Origin: Phlyctochytrium arcticum
Taxonomy: Eukaryota; Chytridiomycota; Chytridiomycetes; Chytridiales; Chytridiaceae
Assembly (NCBI GenBank): GCA_025602905.1
Contig: JAHLKI010000008.1
Coordinates: 930,001-994,000 of the forward strand
DNA length: 64,000 nucleotides
Reading direction: 5' to 3'
A program made the position numbers and the translations under genes. Below, piece after piece: positions 55,663 to 64,000 of this stretch. The notes beneath the pieces were generated by a model that saw only the letters and a list, made by a program, of their open reading frames with translations, had not been told where the DNA came from and did not search any database. Each line of letters opens with the position of its first letter. Within the stretch, counting starts at the first letter, position 1.

Positions 55663-56725
55663 CTAGTCGTCGCTAGTCAAATCTATGCAAGCTATACTAT
55701 CAGGGCCTTCCCTTGCACGACCCAACCGTCGAGCTTTTCGGCTGTCACAATCTGATACTTCATTTTCCCGTTTCATCCCGAATTGCCTTGCCAGATCGTC
55801 GAGCAGTTTGGCCCGTTTGTCCTCGCTGAGATCCCCTATTGCTCGTAGGACAGCATCTGGACTCTGAAATGGAAAATGTGAGAGGTCTGATACGCAACGT
55901 AGATGCATAATGTTCCACTCACATCTAGGCCTATATCGGTATTAGCAGCTTGTTGTGGTTGGTACTCTACTGGAATGACATCTTGGGATTCCAAAACCCC
56001 GTTTGCAAAATAATGTTAATGGATGATTACTGATCAATCGTGTAAATTGAAAAACACATACCACGACTTCCGTACAAGAACTTAAACACTGCCCAGGGTT
56101 CCTTGTCCAAACATTCTGACTTGACTGAAGGCCTCCAGTCTGATGGGACAGATCCTCCAAACCTTGAACAATTGGGTTACTGGCTGCGTACATTGGCGGG
56201 TATCTTGACGTACTTTGTCATCGTGTCGCAGAAGCGGCCTGATTTCTTCGTTGCCTTTTCACTTATCATAGGAGTGTCCTCAACAAAGTCCTTTCTAAGG
56301 TTATAATTCAATCCAACTTGCCGGGCGCGCCAGACTTCGACGCGAATGGATGAGAGTTCCGTTAAATTCTGATCCTTGTTTTGCCCAATACTGATATCCT
56401 CTGTTGAATGCACTATGGCGCCAAACTTCATTGGCCGTTGCGCTGTTCCATAATGTACATGTGGGCCAATAAAGTTTAATGTCTCATTGCTTCCCAACAA
56501 GTATGCTCCCACGCTCCTTTTGCGACCGTCCACTTATATACACACCCTAGCGCTGACAGACTCCGGAGTCAATTTCCCGGTCCGTACTTTTATCTGATAT
56601 GTGGTATCTGGTTCGCCAATAATCCAGCATTCAGCTAAAGTCCTATCGTTCTTGAATTCCGGCTTGTATTCCGTCAAAGGCACCCCGTTCACCAATATTG
56701 AAGCATCAATGGTTTTACACTTCAT
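55663..56725 (-). pseudogene. DUF7918-like gene, decayed tandem copy
   Basis: It aligns throughout with the intact copy at 57004-58076, with the same four-exon plan: 56725-56214, 56162-56062, about 55999-55923 and 55863-55663. Two lesions are visible. A 6-nt insertion in exon 1 (about 56531-56536) introduces an in-frame TAA. The acceptor of intron 2 has changed from AAG to ACG at about 56000. The rest of the frame is open and the C-terminal 'IDLTSDD' is preserved, so loss of function is recent. Confidence 0.72.
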
Positions 56726-57003
56726 TCGTGAGTCTTGACGCTACGGGGAATTTGATGTGTATTACCTGTGCAGTGTTTTTGGAAGATTATAGATCTCCGA
56801 CAAGCTGAGAGCTGCCTTTGTTTATTTATAACCGGCGGAGCCGCCGGAGCTCGATCAACTGGACTCGAGGTCGGGTTATACCTGGCAATTTTTGGACAAT
56901 CGACCGTTCTTTACCGATCTATAGTGGAACAAATCTGTAAGCCCAATTCCAAATCTACAAAAATATGATACCGCATGTGCGTGATGATGTATGTACATTG
57001 TCA

Positions 57004-58076
57004 CTAGTCGTCCCCGGTCAAATCTATGCAAACTATACTATCAAGGTTCACCCCTGGACGACTAACCCGTCGAGCTTTACGGCTATCGTTGCCTGATGCT
57101 TCATTTTCTCGTTTCATCCCAAAACGCCTTGCCAGGTCATCGAGCACCTGGGCCCGTTTGTCGTCGCTGAGATCCTCTACTGCTCTTACGACAGCATCGG
57201 GGCTCTGGCAATTGGAAAGATGTGAGGGGCCTGATACACAACGCAGATGCAACATGCTTCACTTACGTCGAGAATGACATTTGGCTCCACATTGTCATCA
57301 GCAGCTTGTTGTGGTAGGTGCTCCACTGGAATGACATCTTCGGATTCCAAAACCCCTTTTGCAAAATAATGTTGATGGATGATCATGGACCAATCTTGCA
57401 AATTTGGAACACATACCCCGGCTTCCGTAGAAGAACTTAAACACCACCCAGGGCACTTTGTCCAACTTTGTTGTCTTGATTGATCGCTTCCATTTCACTG
57501 GGACAGACTCTCCAAACCTTCAACATTTGGATTATTGACTGTTTAAATTGACAGGTGATTTTTGACGTACTTTGTCATCGTGTCGCAGAAACGGCCTGAC
57601 TTCCTTGTCGCCTTTTCACTTATCACAGGGGTGTCCTCAACAAAAACTGATCTAGGGCCATTATTATATCCAATTTTCCGGGTTCGCCAGACTTCGACGC
57701 GAATGGAGGAGAGTTCCGCGAGATTCTGCTCCTTGTCTCGCCCAATACTGGTATCCTCTGTTGAATGCGCTTTGGCGCCAAACTTCATTGGCCGCCTCGC
57801 AGTGCCATTATTAACCCGAGGGCCAATAAACTGAGTTGTGTCATTCCTTTTCATAAAGTAACTGCCCAACCTCTCTTTCCGACCATCCACGAACACCATG
57901 GTGCTGACAGACTCCGTAGTCAATTTTCGGGTCTGGATTTGAACCTGGTATGTGGTTTCCGGTTCGCCGATAATCCAGCATTCAGCTAAAGTCCCATTGT
58001 TCTTGAATTCGGACTTGTATTCCGTCAAAGGCACCCCGTTCACCAATACTGAAACTTCAACGTTCTTGCACTTCAT
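57004..58076 (-). CDS. DUF7918-like protein with SUMO-interacting-type C-terminus
   Basis: Four exons: 58076-57571, 57517-57417, 57355-57267 and 57204-57004; 298 residues, introns 53-62 nt. It starts 'VEVSVLVNGVPLTEY' and has 'AECWIIGEPETTYQV', 'FVDGRKERLGSYF', 'KFGAKAHSTED' and 'ELSSIRVEVWR', then 'WVVFKFFYGSRGVLESEDVIP' split by intron 2. This is the pattern I know from the fungal DUF7918 family (VxVxGxxLxEY ... DG ... GxIxVxxxR ... FxFxYRS...L...GIIP). A helical segment 'DLSDDKRAQVLDDLARRFG' in parts and a C-terminal 'VCIDLTGDD', a hydrophobic-acidic SUMO-interacting-like motif, complete it. Molecular function of the family is unknown. Confidence 0.68.
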
Positions 58077-58772
58077 TCCGTGAGTCTTGACGCTGTGAGG
58101 AATGTGGTCTTAGTGTTTTGGGAATGTGGATGTGTGATCTCTGGCATCCCACCTTTGAAAGGTTCGAACAAACGCGAGTGGCGAACCCACTCGCTGGCGG
58201 AGTTTGTGATGGACAAAAAGATGCCGGGATGACTCTTGAAGAAGTGCAGGGACTGGTCACGGAAAAATATACGGCCGCCAGGTGCCTCAGACCCTCGGCC
58301 CTCAGCAGGTTTCTCCCCCACCCAACGTCCGAAGCTTTTCTAAGAAATTCAGGAATTCCCACGTCGCAAAGCGCAAGCAATGGTGCCGAACGTTTCTGAA
58401 AAATGGAAACAATTATGTTGAAGTGTGCGTATGTAGACGAGAATGGCTTTAAACTCCGGCACACCTGTCGATTGACCGGACGAGGCCTTTGATTCGCCCG
58501 CGACGACTTAGGGAGCCCAATGTTACCCTTGTGTGCTGCAATCGCGGCCTATCCACACTGTCCATTCAATCAAGGCCGTATATATTTCGAAGCTTTTCTT
58601 TGCGACGATTCTTTCCCAGCGCTGGCGGAGAAGGGCATGGTGAACAAGTTGCTTCACACAAGATGGACATGGATAGAAGCAAGAGGCTCAGGAGGACCTA
58701 CACCCATCTTGATCGCCGCAAGCTACACTTCAAACTCGTTTCGGCTGCACTTGCCAAGGACACTGAATCCGC
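58077..58772. other. Flank between DUF7918-like gene and LTR element
   Basis: Contains the promoter side of the DUF7918-like gene. A small plus-strand frame from 58664 (MDMDRSKRLRRTY...) is interrupted by the LTR at 58773. It is too short to call as a gene. Confidence 0.45.
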
Positions 58773-59063
58773 TGTAGCATTGTTGGACGATTTCCAAACC
58801 TGGGATGCACCACCACCTCCCCCAAAAGTCCCAGTGTGCGGCGGGCTCGTGGTTTGATGAGCATTGACCGCACGACTGCGCTAATGCGCATCGTCACGTG
58901 TATATTTCTTGTTTTCTTCTGTATATCATTCCCTTACACTGTACATTTTTACTCTTTACGCTTTTTCTCTTCCTCTGCGCTAAAGCTAATAACACTACCC
59001 CGACTCTCGCACCCTGGGAAGGTGCATTACTGTCCATACCAACTCTTAACCGAAAACGCTACA
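58773..59063 (+). repeat. 5' LTR
   Basis: 291 bp delimited by TGTAGC at the start and GCTACA at the end, a perfect 6-bp inverted pair with the canonical TG...CA. The end abuts the primer-binding site exactly. The partner LTR is outside the window, so the start is inferred from the inverted termini. Confidence 0.7.
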
Positions 59064-59077
59064 TGGTAGCACCACCC
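59064..59077 (+). promoter_or_regulatory. Primer-binding site
   Basis: TGGTAGCACCACCC directly follows the LTR. The first seven bases match the complement of the 3' end of initiator tRNA-Met (TGGTAGC); the eighth differs from the usual G. Confidence 0.65.
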
Positions 59078-59136
59078 TCTTCGACCTACTAGCCTCAACT
59101 CTATTTTCAACTTAACCTTATTCTTACTTCTTCACC

Positions 59137-60246
59137 ATGGGTTCTGGATCCAAGAAGAGCAGCCGCAAGCCCACCAAGGTTTCCGAGGACAGCCCCGTCA
59201 GGAGCGAATTGTCCTCCAAACCTATGGATGGAGCGAACTCGGACGTTGAGGAGGGACAGCATTCCGCTGCCTCCGACTCCGAGCAAGAAAACCCTCTCGC
59301 TAGAGATAGCGGCGAGCAGGGCCGTCCCAGCGCTAGAGATAGCGGCGCTGAGGGCAACAACAAGGGAGAGGACGGCGGTGTCGTACCTATGGAGGTCGAC
59401 AAGCCTACCCCCCAAGAACCTTCCGGCGGTGCAACGTTGTCCCTTTCGGGCAACGTTCACCCTGCTGGCCAGGTTCTCGGAGGAACTCCCTTTGTTGCGA
59501 CCAACACCGGCCCGGACGTCGAAAGACTCGAAACCCTCACGCAAGAGCTTGAACAACTGAAGCGGTTGATTTCGAAGGCGGGCGTCCCCCTAGATGGTAG
59601 TTTCTTTCAAAACTCCATGCTGAAGTCTATGCAGCGCAGGGCGGATGAGGCCACTTTCAATGGCGACGGCACGGACGAGGATGCCCACAAGAGAATTCGG
59701 GACTTTTTGGACCGACACTTTCTCTTTCTGGACAACTCAACCGATAATGCCGACCAGCGATACGGCCGCAAGTGTGTTGAGTACCTCAAAGGCTTTCTTG
59801 AAGGCACGGCCAAGGCTTGGTTCAAGTCCTTGACCTTCGCCGACGAGCCCAAGACCCGCGACGAGTTTGAGTCGATGTTGCGCGAGCGATTTGAGGCTCA
59901 TAACTCCCGCGACGGCATTGTGGCGAAGTTGAATCAGCTTGCCTGTGACAACTATGCCACCTTTCTGTCTGGCTTCAACCGGTTGACCGGAGAACTACGG
60001 GCCACTGCCACCCGCCGCCGTCCCGTCGATGAGGATGAGATCCGTCGATTTTTCCGGGACGGGCTCCAGCGTGGGGGGAGCTTCTGGACGCAAGTGATGC
60101 GGGTTGCGTTTGCCAATTTGACCAACCAATCCGTTCAATCGCTCCAGACGGCAGTGCAGACCATTCTCGGGAACTGGGGATGCGACAACTTAGGGAACTA
60201 TGTCCCTGTTTCCGTCCAATCAGGGGTCCAAGCCCGGAGGTGGTAA
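59137..60246 (+). CDS. Retrotransposon Gag (capsid part)
   Basis: 369 residues from the ATG after 'cttcacc'. An acidic, Ser-rich N-terminus with a short repeat ('ARDSGEQG'/'ARDSGAEG') is followed by a retrotransposon capsid domain: 'RIRDFLDRHF', 'VEYLKGFLEGTAKAWFKSL', 'FESMLRERFEAH' and 'RFFRDGL'. The frame ends at 60246, before the zinc knuckle, which lies in the +1 frame. The +1 shift could be a lesion or a programmed frameshift. Confidence 0.85.
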   Translation: MGSGSKKSSRKPTKVSEDSPVRSELSSKPMDGANSDVEEGQHSAASDSEQENPLARDSGEQGRPSARDSGAEGNNKGEDGGVVPMEVDKPTPQEPSGGATLSLSGNVHPAGQVLGGTPFVATNTGPDVERLETLTQELEQLKRLISKAGVPLDGSFFQNSMLKSMQRRADEATFNGDGTDEDAHKRIRDFLDRHFLFLDNSTDNADQRYGRKCVEYLKGFLEGTAKAWFKSLTFADEPKTRDEFESMLRERFEAHNSRDGIVAKLNQLACDNYATFLSGFNRLTGELRATATRRRPVDEDEIRRFFRDGLQRGGSFWTQVMRVAFANLTNQSVQSLQTAVQTILGNWGCDNLGNYVPVSVQSGVQARRW

Positions 60247-60565
60247 AGCCCCCAAAGCCAGTGTCGCGGCCAGCAGCAGCAACAACAACAAGAAAGCCAC
60301 CCCTTACAGTAAGGGAGGACGGCAGCCTGATAGCAATCAGGGGCGTGGTTCTCGGAACCACGACCGCCGTGACGATCGCCGCGACGACCGCCGCGATGAC
60401 CGGTACGATGACCGGCGCGACGACCGCCGCGATTCCCGCCGTGACGACGACCGGCGCGATGACCGTCGAGATGAGCGGCCTCCCTGGTGCCTCGTCTGCG
60501 GCAAAGAAGGGCACCCTGCCAGCCGTTGTGCCGGTGCCAAGCACCGACCGTCGTCAAAAAACTAG
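60200..60565 (+). CDS. Gag zinc-knuckle segment (frame +1)
   Basis: It continues Gag in the next frame: a basic Lys/Asn/Gly linker, a long Arg-Asp dipeptide-rich tract (about 60362-60480, made of 'gacgaccgccgc'-type repeats), then CLVCGKEGHPASRC, a CX2CX4HX4C nucleic-acid-binding knuckle. No independent start is needed if the ribosome shifts frame. Confidence 0.75.
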   Translation: MSLFPSNQGSKPGGGKAPKASVAASSSNNNKKATPYSKGGRQPDSNQGRGSRNHDRRDDRRDDRRDDRYDDRRDDRRDSRRDDDRRDDRRDERPPWCLVCGKEGHPASRCAGAKHRPSSKN

Positions 60566-60632
60566 TCTCGGCATGCAATAACGACGCAGGTCGTATGCCG
60601 AAGGATGGCCCGCAAAATTAGATAGCCCAACT

Positions 60633-62555
60633 TTGTTGATACATAACTCTAATTCAAATAAAACGGTCTCCATCAATACTGTGTCCATTGTCTCCGATGA
60701 AGTTCAGCAATCCCAAGCTATTCGACAAGAAGACGTACGATCAAAACCCGAGGAACTATCAACTCCGATGCAGCCGTCTGGCGCTGTTCGGGCTGCACCG
60801 ATTGGGAGTTCCCCTGGCGAAGATCGTTACGCTCCGCGTCGTACAGCTTGTGGACCTGAACCGGCCATTGCGCCAAATGCCTTTGTCGTTCATGCGAAAC
60901 TGAATGGCAAAATGGCCCGCATTCTCATTGATACCGGGTGCGATACCCTCATGATCAACGACAAATGGGTCCGGCATCACAAATTTTCTACCTATCGACC
61001 AACCTCTACTATCGAGGTAGAATGGGGTGACGACGGAGAATCCTTCAAGGCGGACCGAATGATGCTAGGAGCCTTGGATATCTACTGCGACCGCACCAAA
61101 TGTTCATTCGGCGAACTGCCGTTCATTGTTGCGCCCCTACGCGTAGATGCCATTGTAGGCCTCCCTTTCATCCTCTCCCTCAAAGGACTCCAGATCGACG
61201 AGGTTGACCAACGCCCCCGCATGTCTTTCATGCTTGACGGCGTTCGACACCTTTGCGAAGCAAGACCGGTTTCACGGAAACGGGAACAAAATCCCTCTTG
61301 CAACGCAGCCCACCTACGTACGTTCGACTGCAGACTCGAATCTCCACGACTTCAATCGCCTCTGGCTTCGGTACAAGGTCTCAAGATTCACCTCAAAGCC
61401 GAGAAGTTCTTACGCATGATGCGGAAAAAGGAGTTTACCTCAGTCTATGCAGTTCAAGTTAACGTACTCGAGTGGATCGACGGTGATGGGCGTGTGCGAG
61501 CTGCTCCAGCCTCCGCGCGAGTTACCGCGGCTGCAAGTTCCAGCACCGCGACTTCGGGACCGAAAGTGCCGGACGAAGATCCGCTGGCATCAATCCCGCA
61601 AGACAACCCGTTACTGTCGATTTTACGAAAATTCAAGAAGACGGTGTTCACGGAGCTACGCAACCTCCCGCCATCGCGTGGCGAGGACGACTTCAAGATT
61701 GAAATCGACGGCGTAGAACGACCTCATTCGGTACCTTTGCGTCCAATGGGTCCGAGTGAACTGGAAGAACTTAAGCAGCAAATCACGGCATTGCTCGCCA
61801 AAGGCTGGATCCGACATTCGACCAGTCCTTGGGGTGCAGCAGTTCTCTTTGCTCCAAAGAAGGACGGCACTCTTCGTTGTTGTATCGACTATCGGGGGTT
61901 GAATAAACAAACGAAAAAAGACCGGACTCCTTTGCCGCATCTCGGAGAATTGCGACATCGCACTGTCGGCAAAAAGTACTTCTCTCTTCTTGACATCAAG
62001 GATGCCTATCACTGCGTTCGGATTCGCGAAGGTGATATCCAAAAGACTGCCTTCAAGACGCGTTTCGGACATTTCGAGTACGTTGTCATGCCCTTCGGTT
62101 TGACCAATGCACCCGCAACGTTCCAACGTATCATGAACAAGGTTTTTGGAAGCATGTACGATGACTTTGTTATCTCGTACCTTGATGACATTCTCGTCTT
62201 TTCAGATACGCTTGAGGAACATCAACGGCACGTCGAAACTGTTTTGACCAGCCTTGAAGCAAGCGCTCTATACGTCAAACCATCCAAGTGCTCATGGGCC
62301 GTACAGGAAGTTGAATTTTGTGGTCATATGCTGGGATCATCCGGTGTGCGAATTGCTGAAAGCAAAGTTACTGCCGTGAACAATTTCGCCACTCCCAAGA
62401 ACTTCAAAGACATTCAATCTTTCCTGGGTTTGACCAACTACCTATCATCATACATCGATGATTACGCACGGATCGCTCACCCTCTCTCGGAACTCCAGTC
62501 TGGCAACATCCGTGGAAGTGGGGTGATGAAGAAATTTCAGCATTCAACACCTTGA
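60633..62555 (+). CDS. Pol: aspartic protease and reverse transcriptase
   Basis: 640 residues. Protease motif 'ILIDTGCDTLMI' near residue 105. The reverse transcriptase is recognisable from 'GWIRHSTSPWGAAVLF', 'LRCCIDYRGLN', 'SLLDIKDAYHCV', 'MPFGLTNAPATFQ' and the catalytic 'YLDDILVFS'. The frame ends early because of a shift near 62505-62515; the following RNase H continues in another frame. A stop-containing gap (60566-60632) separates it from Gag. Confidence 0.9.
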   Translation: MLIHNSNSNKTVSINTVSIVSDEVQQSQAIRQEDVRSKPEELSTPMQPSGAVRAAPIGSSPGEDRYAPRRTACGPEPAIAPNAFVVHAKLNGKMARILIDTGCDTLMINDKWVRHHKFSTYRPTSTIEVEWGDDGESFKADRMMLGALDIYCDRTKCSFGELPFIVAPLRVDAIVGLPFILSLKGLQIDEVDQRPRMSFMLDGVRHLCEARPVSRKREQNPSCNAAHLRTFDCRLESPRLQSPLASVQGLKIHLKAEKFLRMMRKKEFTSVYAVQVNVLEWIDGDGRVRAAPASARVTAAASSSTATSGPKVPDEDPLASIPQDNPLLSILRKFKKTVFTELRNLPPSRGEDDFKIEIDGVERPHSVPLRPMGPSELEELKQQITALLAKGWIRHSTSPWGAAVLFAPKKDGTLRCCIDYRGLNKQTKKDRTPLPHLGELRHRTVGKKYFSLLDIKDAYHCVRIREGDIQKTAFKTRFGHFEYVVMPFGLTNAPATFQRIMNKVFGSMYDDFVISYLDDILVFSDTLEEHQRHVETVLTSLEASALYVKPSKCSWAVQEVEFCGHMLGSSGVRIAESKVTAVNNFATPKNFKDIQSFLGLTNYLSSYIDDYARIAHPLSELQSGNIRGSGVMKKFQHSTP

Positions 62556-64000
62556 AGGAGAAAATTTCAACGGCTCCAGTTTTGACGCCGTTCGATCCTG
62601 CGAAAGAAGTCTATGTGTTTTCGGACGCATCCGGCTTCGCCATCGGCGGATGGCTTGCTCAGCCAGTTGACGCAGACGATCCCATGCCATCCCCGTTACC
62701 AACGACGATACATGGCTTCAAGAACCTGCCGAAATTGCGACCCGTCTTGTACTTTTCTCGGAAAATGCAAGATGCGGAGACACGATACCCAGTTCACGAA
62801 CAGGAACTACTCGCGCTCGTCAAAATGTTGAAGGCCAACCGACCGTTCCTTCTCGGACGTCACTTTCGTGCGTTCGTTGACCACAAATCGCTGATTTATT
62901 TACAAGATCAGCAGCATTTGAGTCGGCGACAGGCGAATTGGGTTGAGCTCCTTCAACAGTTTGACTTCGACATTGAGTACCTCCCTGGTGAATGGAATAC
63001 GGTAGCCGATGTCCTGAGCAGAAACCCCTACTACGCACCGCGATGTGCTGATTGCGCCCAGCGTGTTGCGATCAACGCCATCGCCGTGAACTCCGCCAGC
63101 ATGCCTCTCGACAAGCCTAACCTTGTGGTTTCGGTAAACGCTGCGCGTGCCAAGAAACGTGCCAAGAAACAACTGGCACAGGCAACACAACAACTCGAGC
63201 TCCCACTTGACCTGAAGGTTTGGGCCGAATTGTTGCTTACAGACGACTTCGCTCTTCAAATGCAGAAGACACTTGAAGACAAGGCATCGGCGCCGCATAC
63301 CTTGACGGTCCCTGAACGGCGTTATTCCGTGGAAGTCCTTCCGGAGAAAGGCAACAACGGGGAAACCCTCACCTTGCTCCGTTACGAAGATCGCCTGTAC
63401 GTACCCGATGCCCTCCGTAGTGCATTGCTCGCGCGATATCACGATACGTTGGTTACGGGTGGCCACACTGGTACACATTCGACTTACGGTCGTCTACTGC
63501 AAGAATACCATTGGCCCACTATGGAACGCGACGTTGCAGCTTATGTTCGTACATGTGCAACTTGTCAACGCTTCCGAAGTCCCGCACGAGGTGTCGGACT
63601 ATTACGCTCGCTCCCAGTGCCTGATAAGCGCTGGCACACCATCGGCATGGATCTAGTCTCACTACCTAGGACGGAATCGTGGGGGGGGGAACCTAGCCAT
63701 AACGGCGACTACTACGATGCCGCCCTGGTCATAGTCGACTACCTGTCAGGACGTGTGTACCTCATCCCATGCAACATGGAGATTTCGAGTCAAGAGCTTG
63801 CGTACCTCTTCATCCAGCACTTCTTTAAAAACGAAGGTGCTCCCAAGGTCATTGTCAGCGATCGCGATAGCCGGATCTTAGCCGAATTTTGGCAATCCTT
63901 TACCGCTGCTCTCGGTATCAAGCTAGAGGTGGCGACCGCTCGACATCAGCAGACAGACGGCAAGTGCGAACGCAAAATCAAGTCTGTCAAGAACGTGCTG
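62517..64000 (+). CDS. Pol continuation: RNase H and integrase (runs off the edge)
   Basis: In the frame shifted relative to the reverse transcriptase. RNase H motifs are 'VYVFSDASGFAIGG' and 'HEQELLALVKML' with 'FVDHKSL'. The integrase zinc domain is 'HDTLVTGGHTG...CATCQ' (H2C2). The catalytic core has 'IGMDLV', 'VIVSDRD' and 'HQQTDGKCER', giving the D, D and E of the DDE triad. The frame is open to the window end. Confidence 0.88.

Larger units (their letters stand above)
58773..64000 (+). mobile_element. Ty3/gypsy LTR retrotransposon, 3' end outside window
   Basis: The order is 5' LTR, primer-binding site, Gag with zinc knuckle, protease, reverse transcriptase, RNase H, then integrase. 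The RT-RH-INT order defines the Ty3/gypsy (Metaviridae) class. The coding region is split by at least two frame changes, so the copy is probably not autonomous as read. The 3' part of integrase and the 3' LTR lie beyond 64000. Confidence 0.92.

Overview
The window is eukaryotic and most likely comes from a zoosporic, chytrid-like fungus. Its genes carry short GT-AG introns of about 50-65 nt, often with CTNAC-type branch sites. Typical fungal and eukaryotic housekeeping genes are present: AP-3 beta, Kti12, ribosomal protein uS8, inositol-phosphate synthase, kanadaptin and a kinesin-4. There is also an enkurin-like protein (a flagellar family) and two decayed Crinkler-type genes, a family known to be expanded in chytrids. 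The genus is not decidable from the sequence alone.

Layout. 0-8 kb is repeat-rich: a dispersed repeat, a gene-plus-repeat block present twice (each block with a DUF2431/BMT5-like Rossmann methyltransferase gene), and a tandem array of small tRNA-like units that look Pol III-transcribed. 8.4-30 kb is the conserved core: a Pro/Ser-rich hypothetical, the enkurin-like gene, AP-3 beta (8 exons), a 119-aa small gene, a large Munc13/Ync13-like C2-MUN protein (6 exons), tRNA-Asp(GTC), KTI12, RPS22, a small protein ending in a PIP box, a 66-aa protein behind a clear TATA box, a Reeler-domain secreted protein, and an unrecognised gene with a tandemly duplicated exon. 31-35 kb is repeats again, including a second array of the tRNA-like units in the opposite orientation.

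35.4-41 kb holds INO1 and kanadaptin. Around them, to about 49 kb, lies a degenerate accessory zone: a Crinkler header plus PD-(D/E)XK nuclease relic, a Crinkler header plus HNH gene broken by a stop and a frameshift, a TA-flanked MITE with perfect 29-bp inverted repeats, a Pif1/Helitron-type helicase relic, one copy (frameshifted, internally expanded) of a two-member unknown family, and a decayed unprocessed second kanadaptin copy. From 49 kb: a 1623-aa intronless kinesin-4, the intact second member of the unknown family, a tandem pair of DUF7918-like genes (one decayed), and a Ty3/gypsy LTR retrotransposon with a precise 5' LTR and primer-binding site that runs off the right edge.

Exon-intron structures were derived by hand from splice signals, frame continuity and, where possible, comparison of paralogs within the window; all summed exons are divisible by three. 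Functional names rest on recognised motifs, not on database searches.
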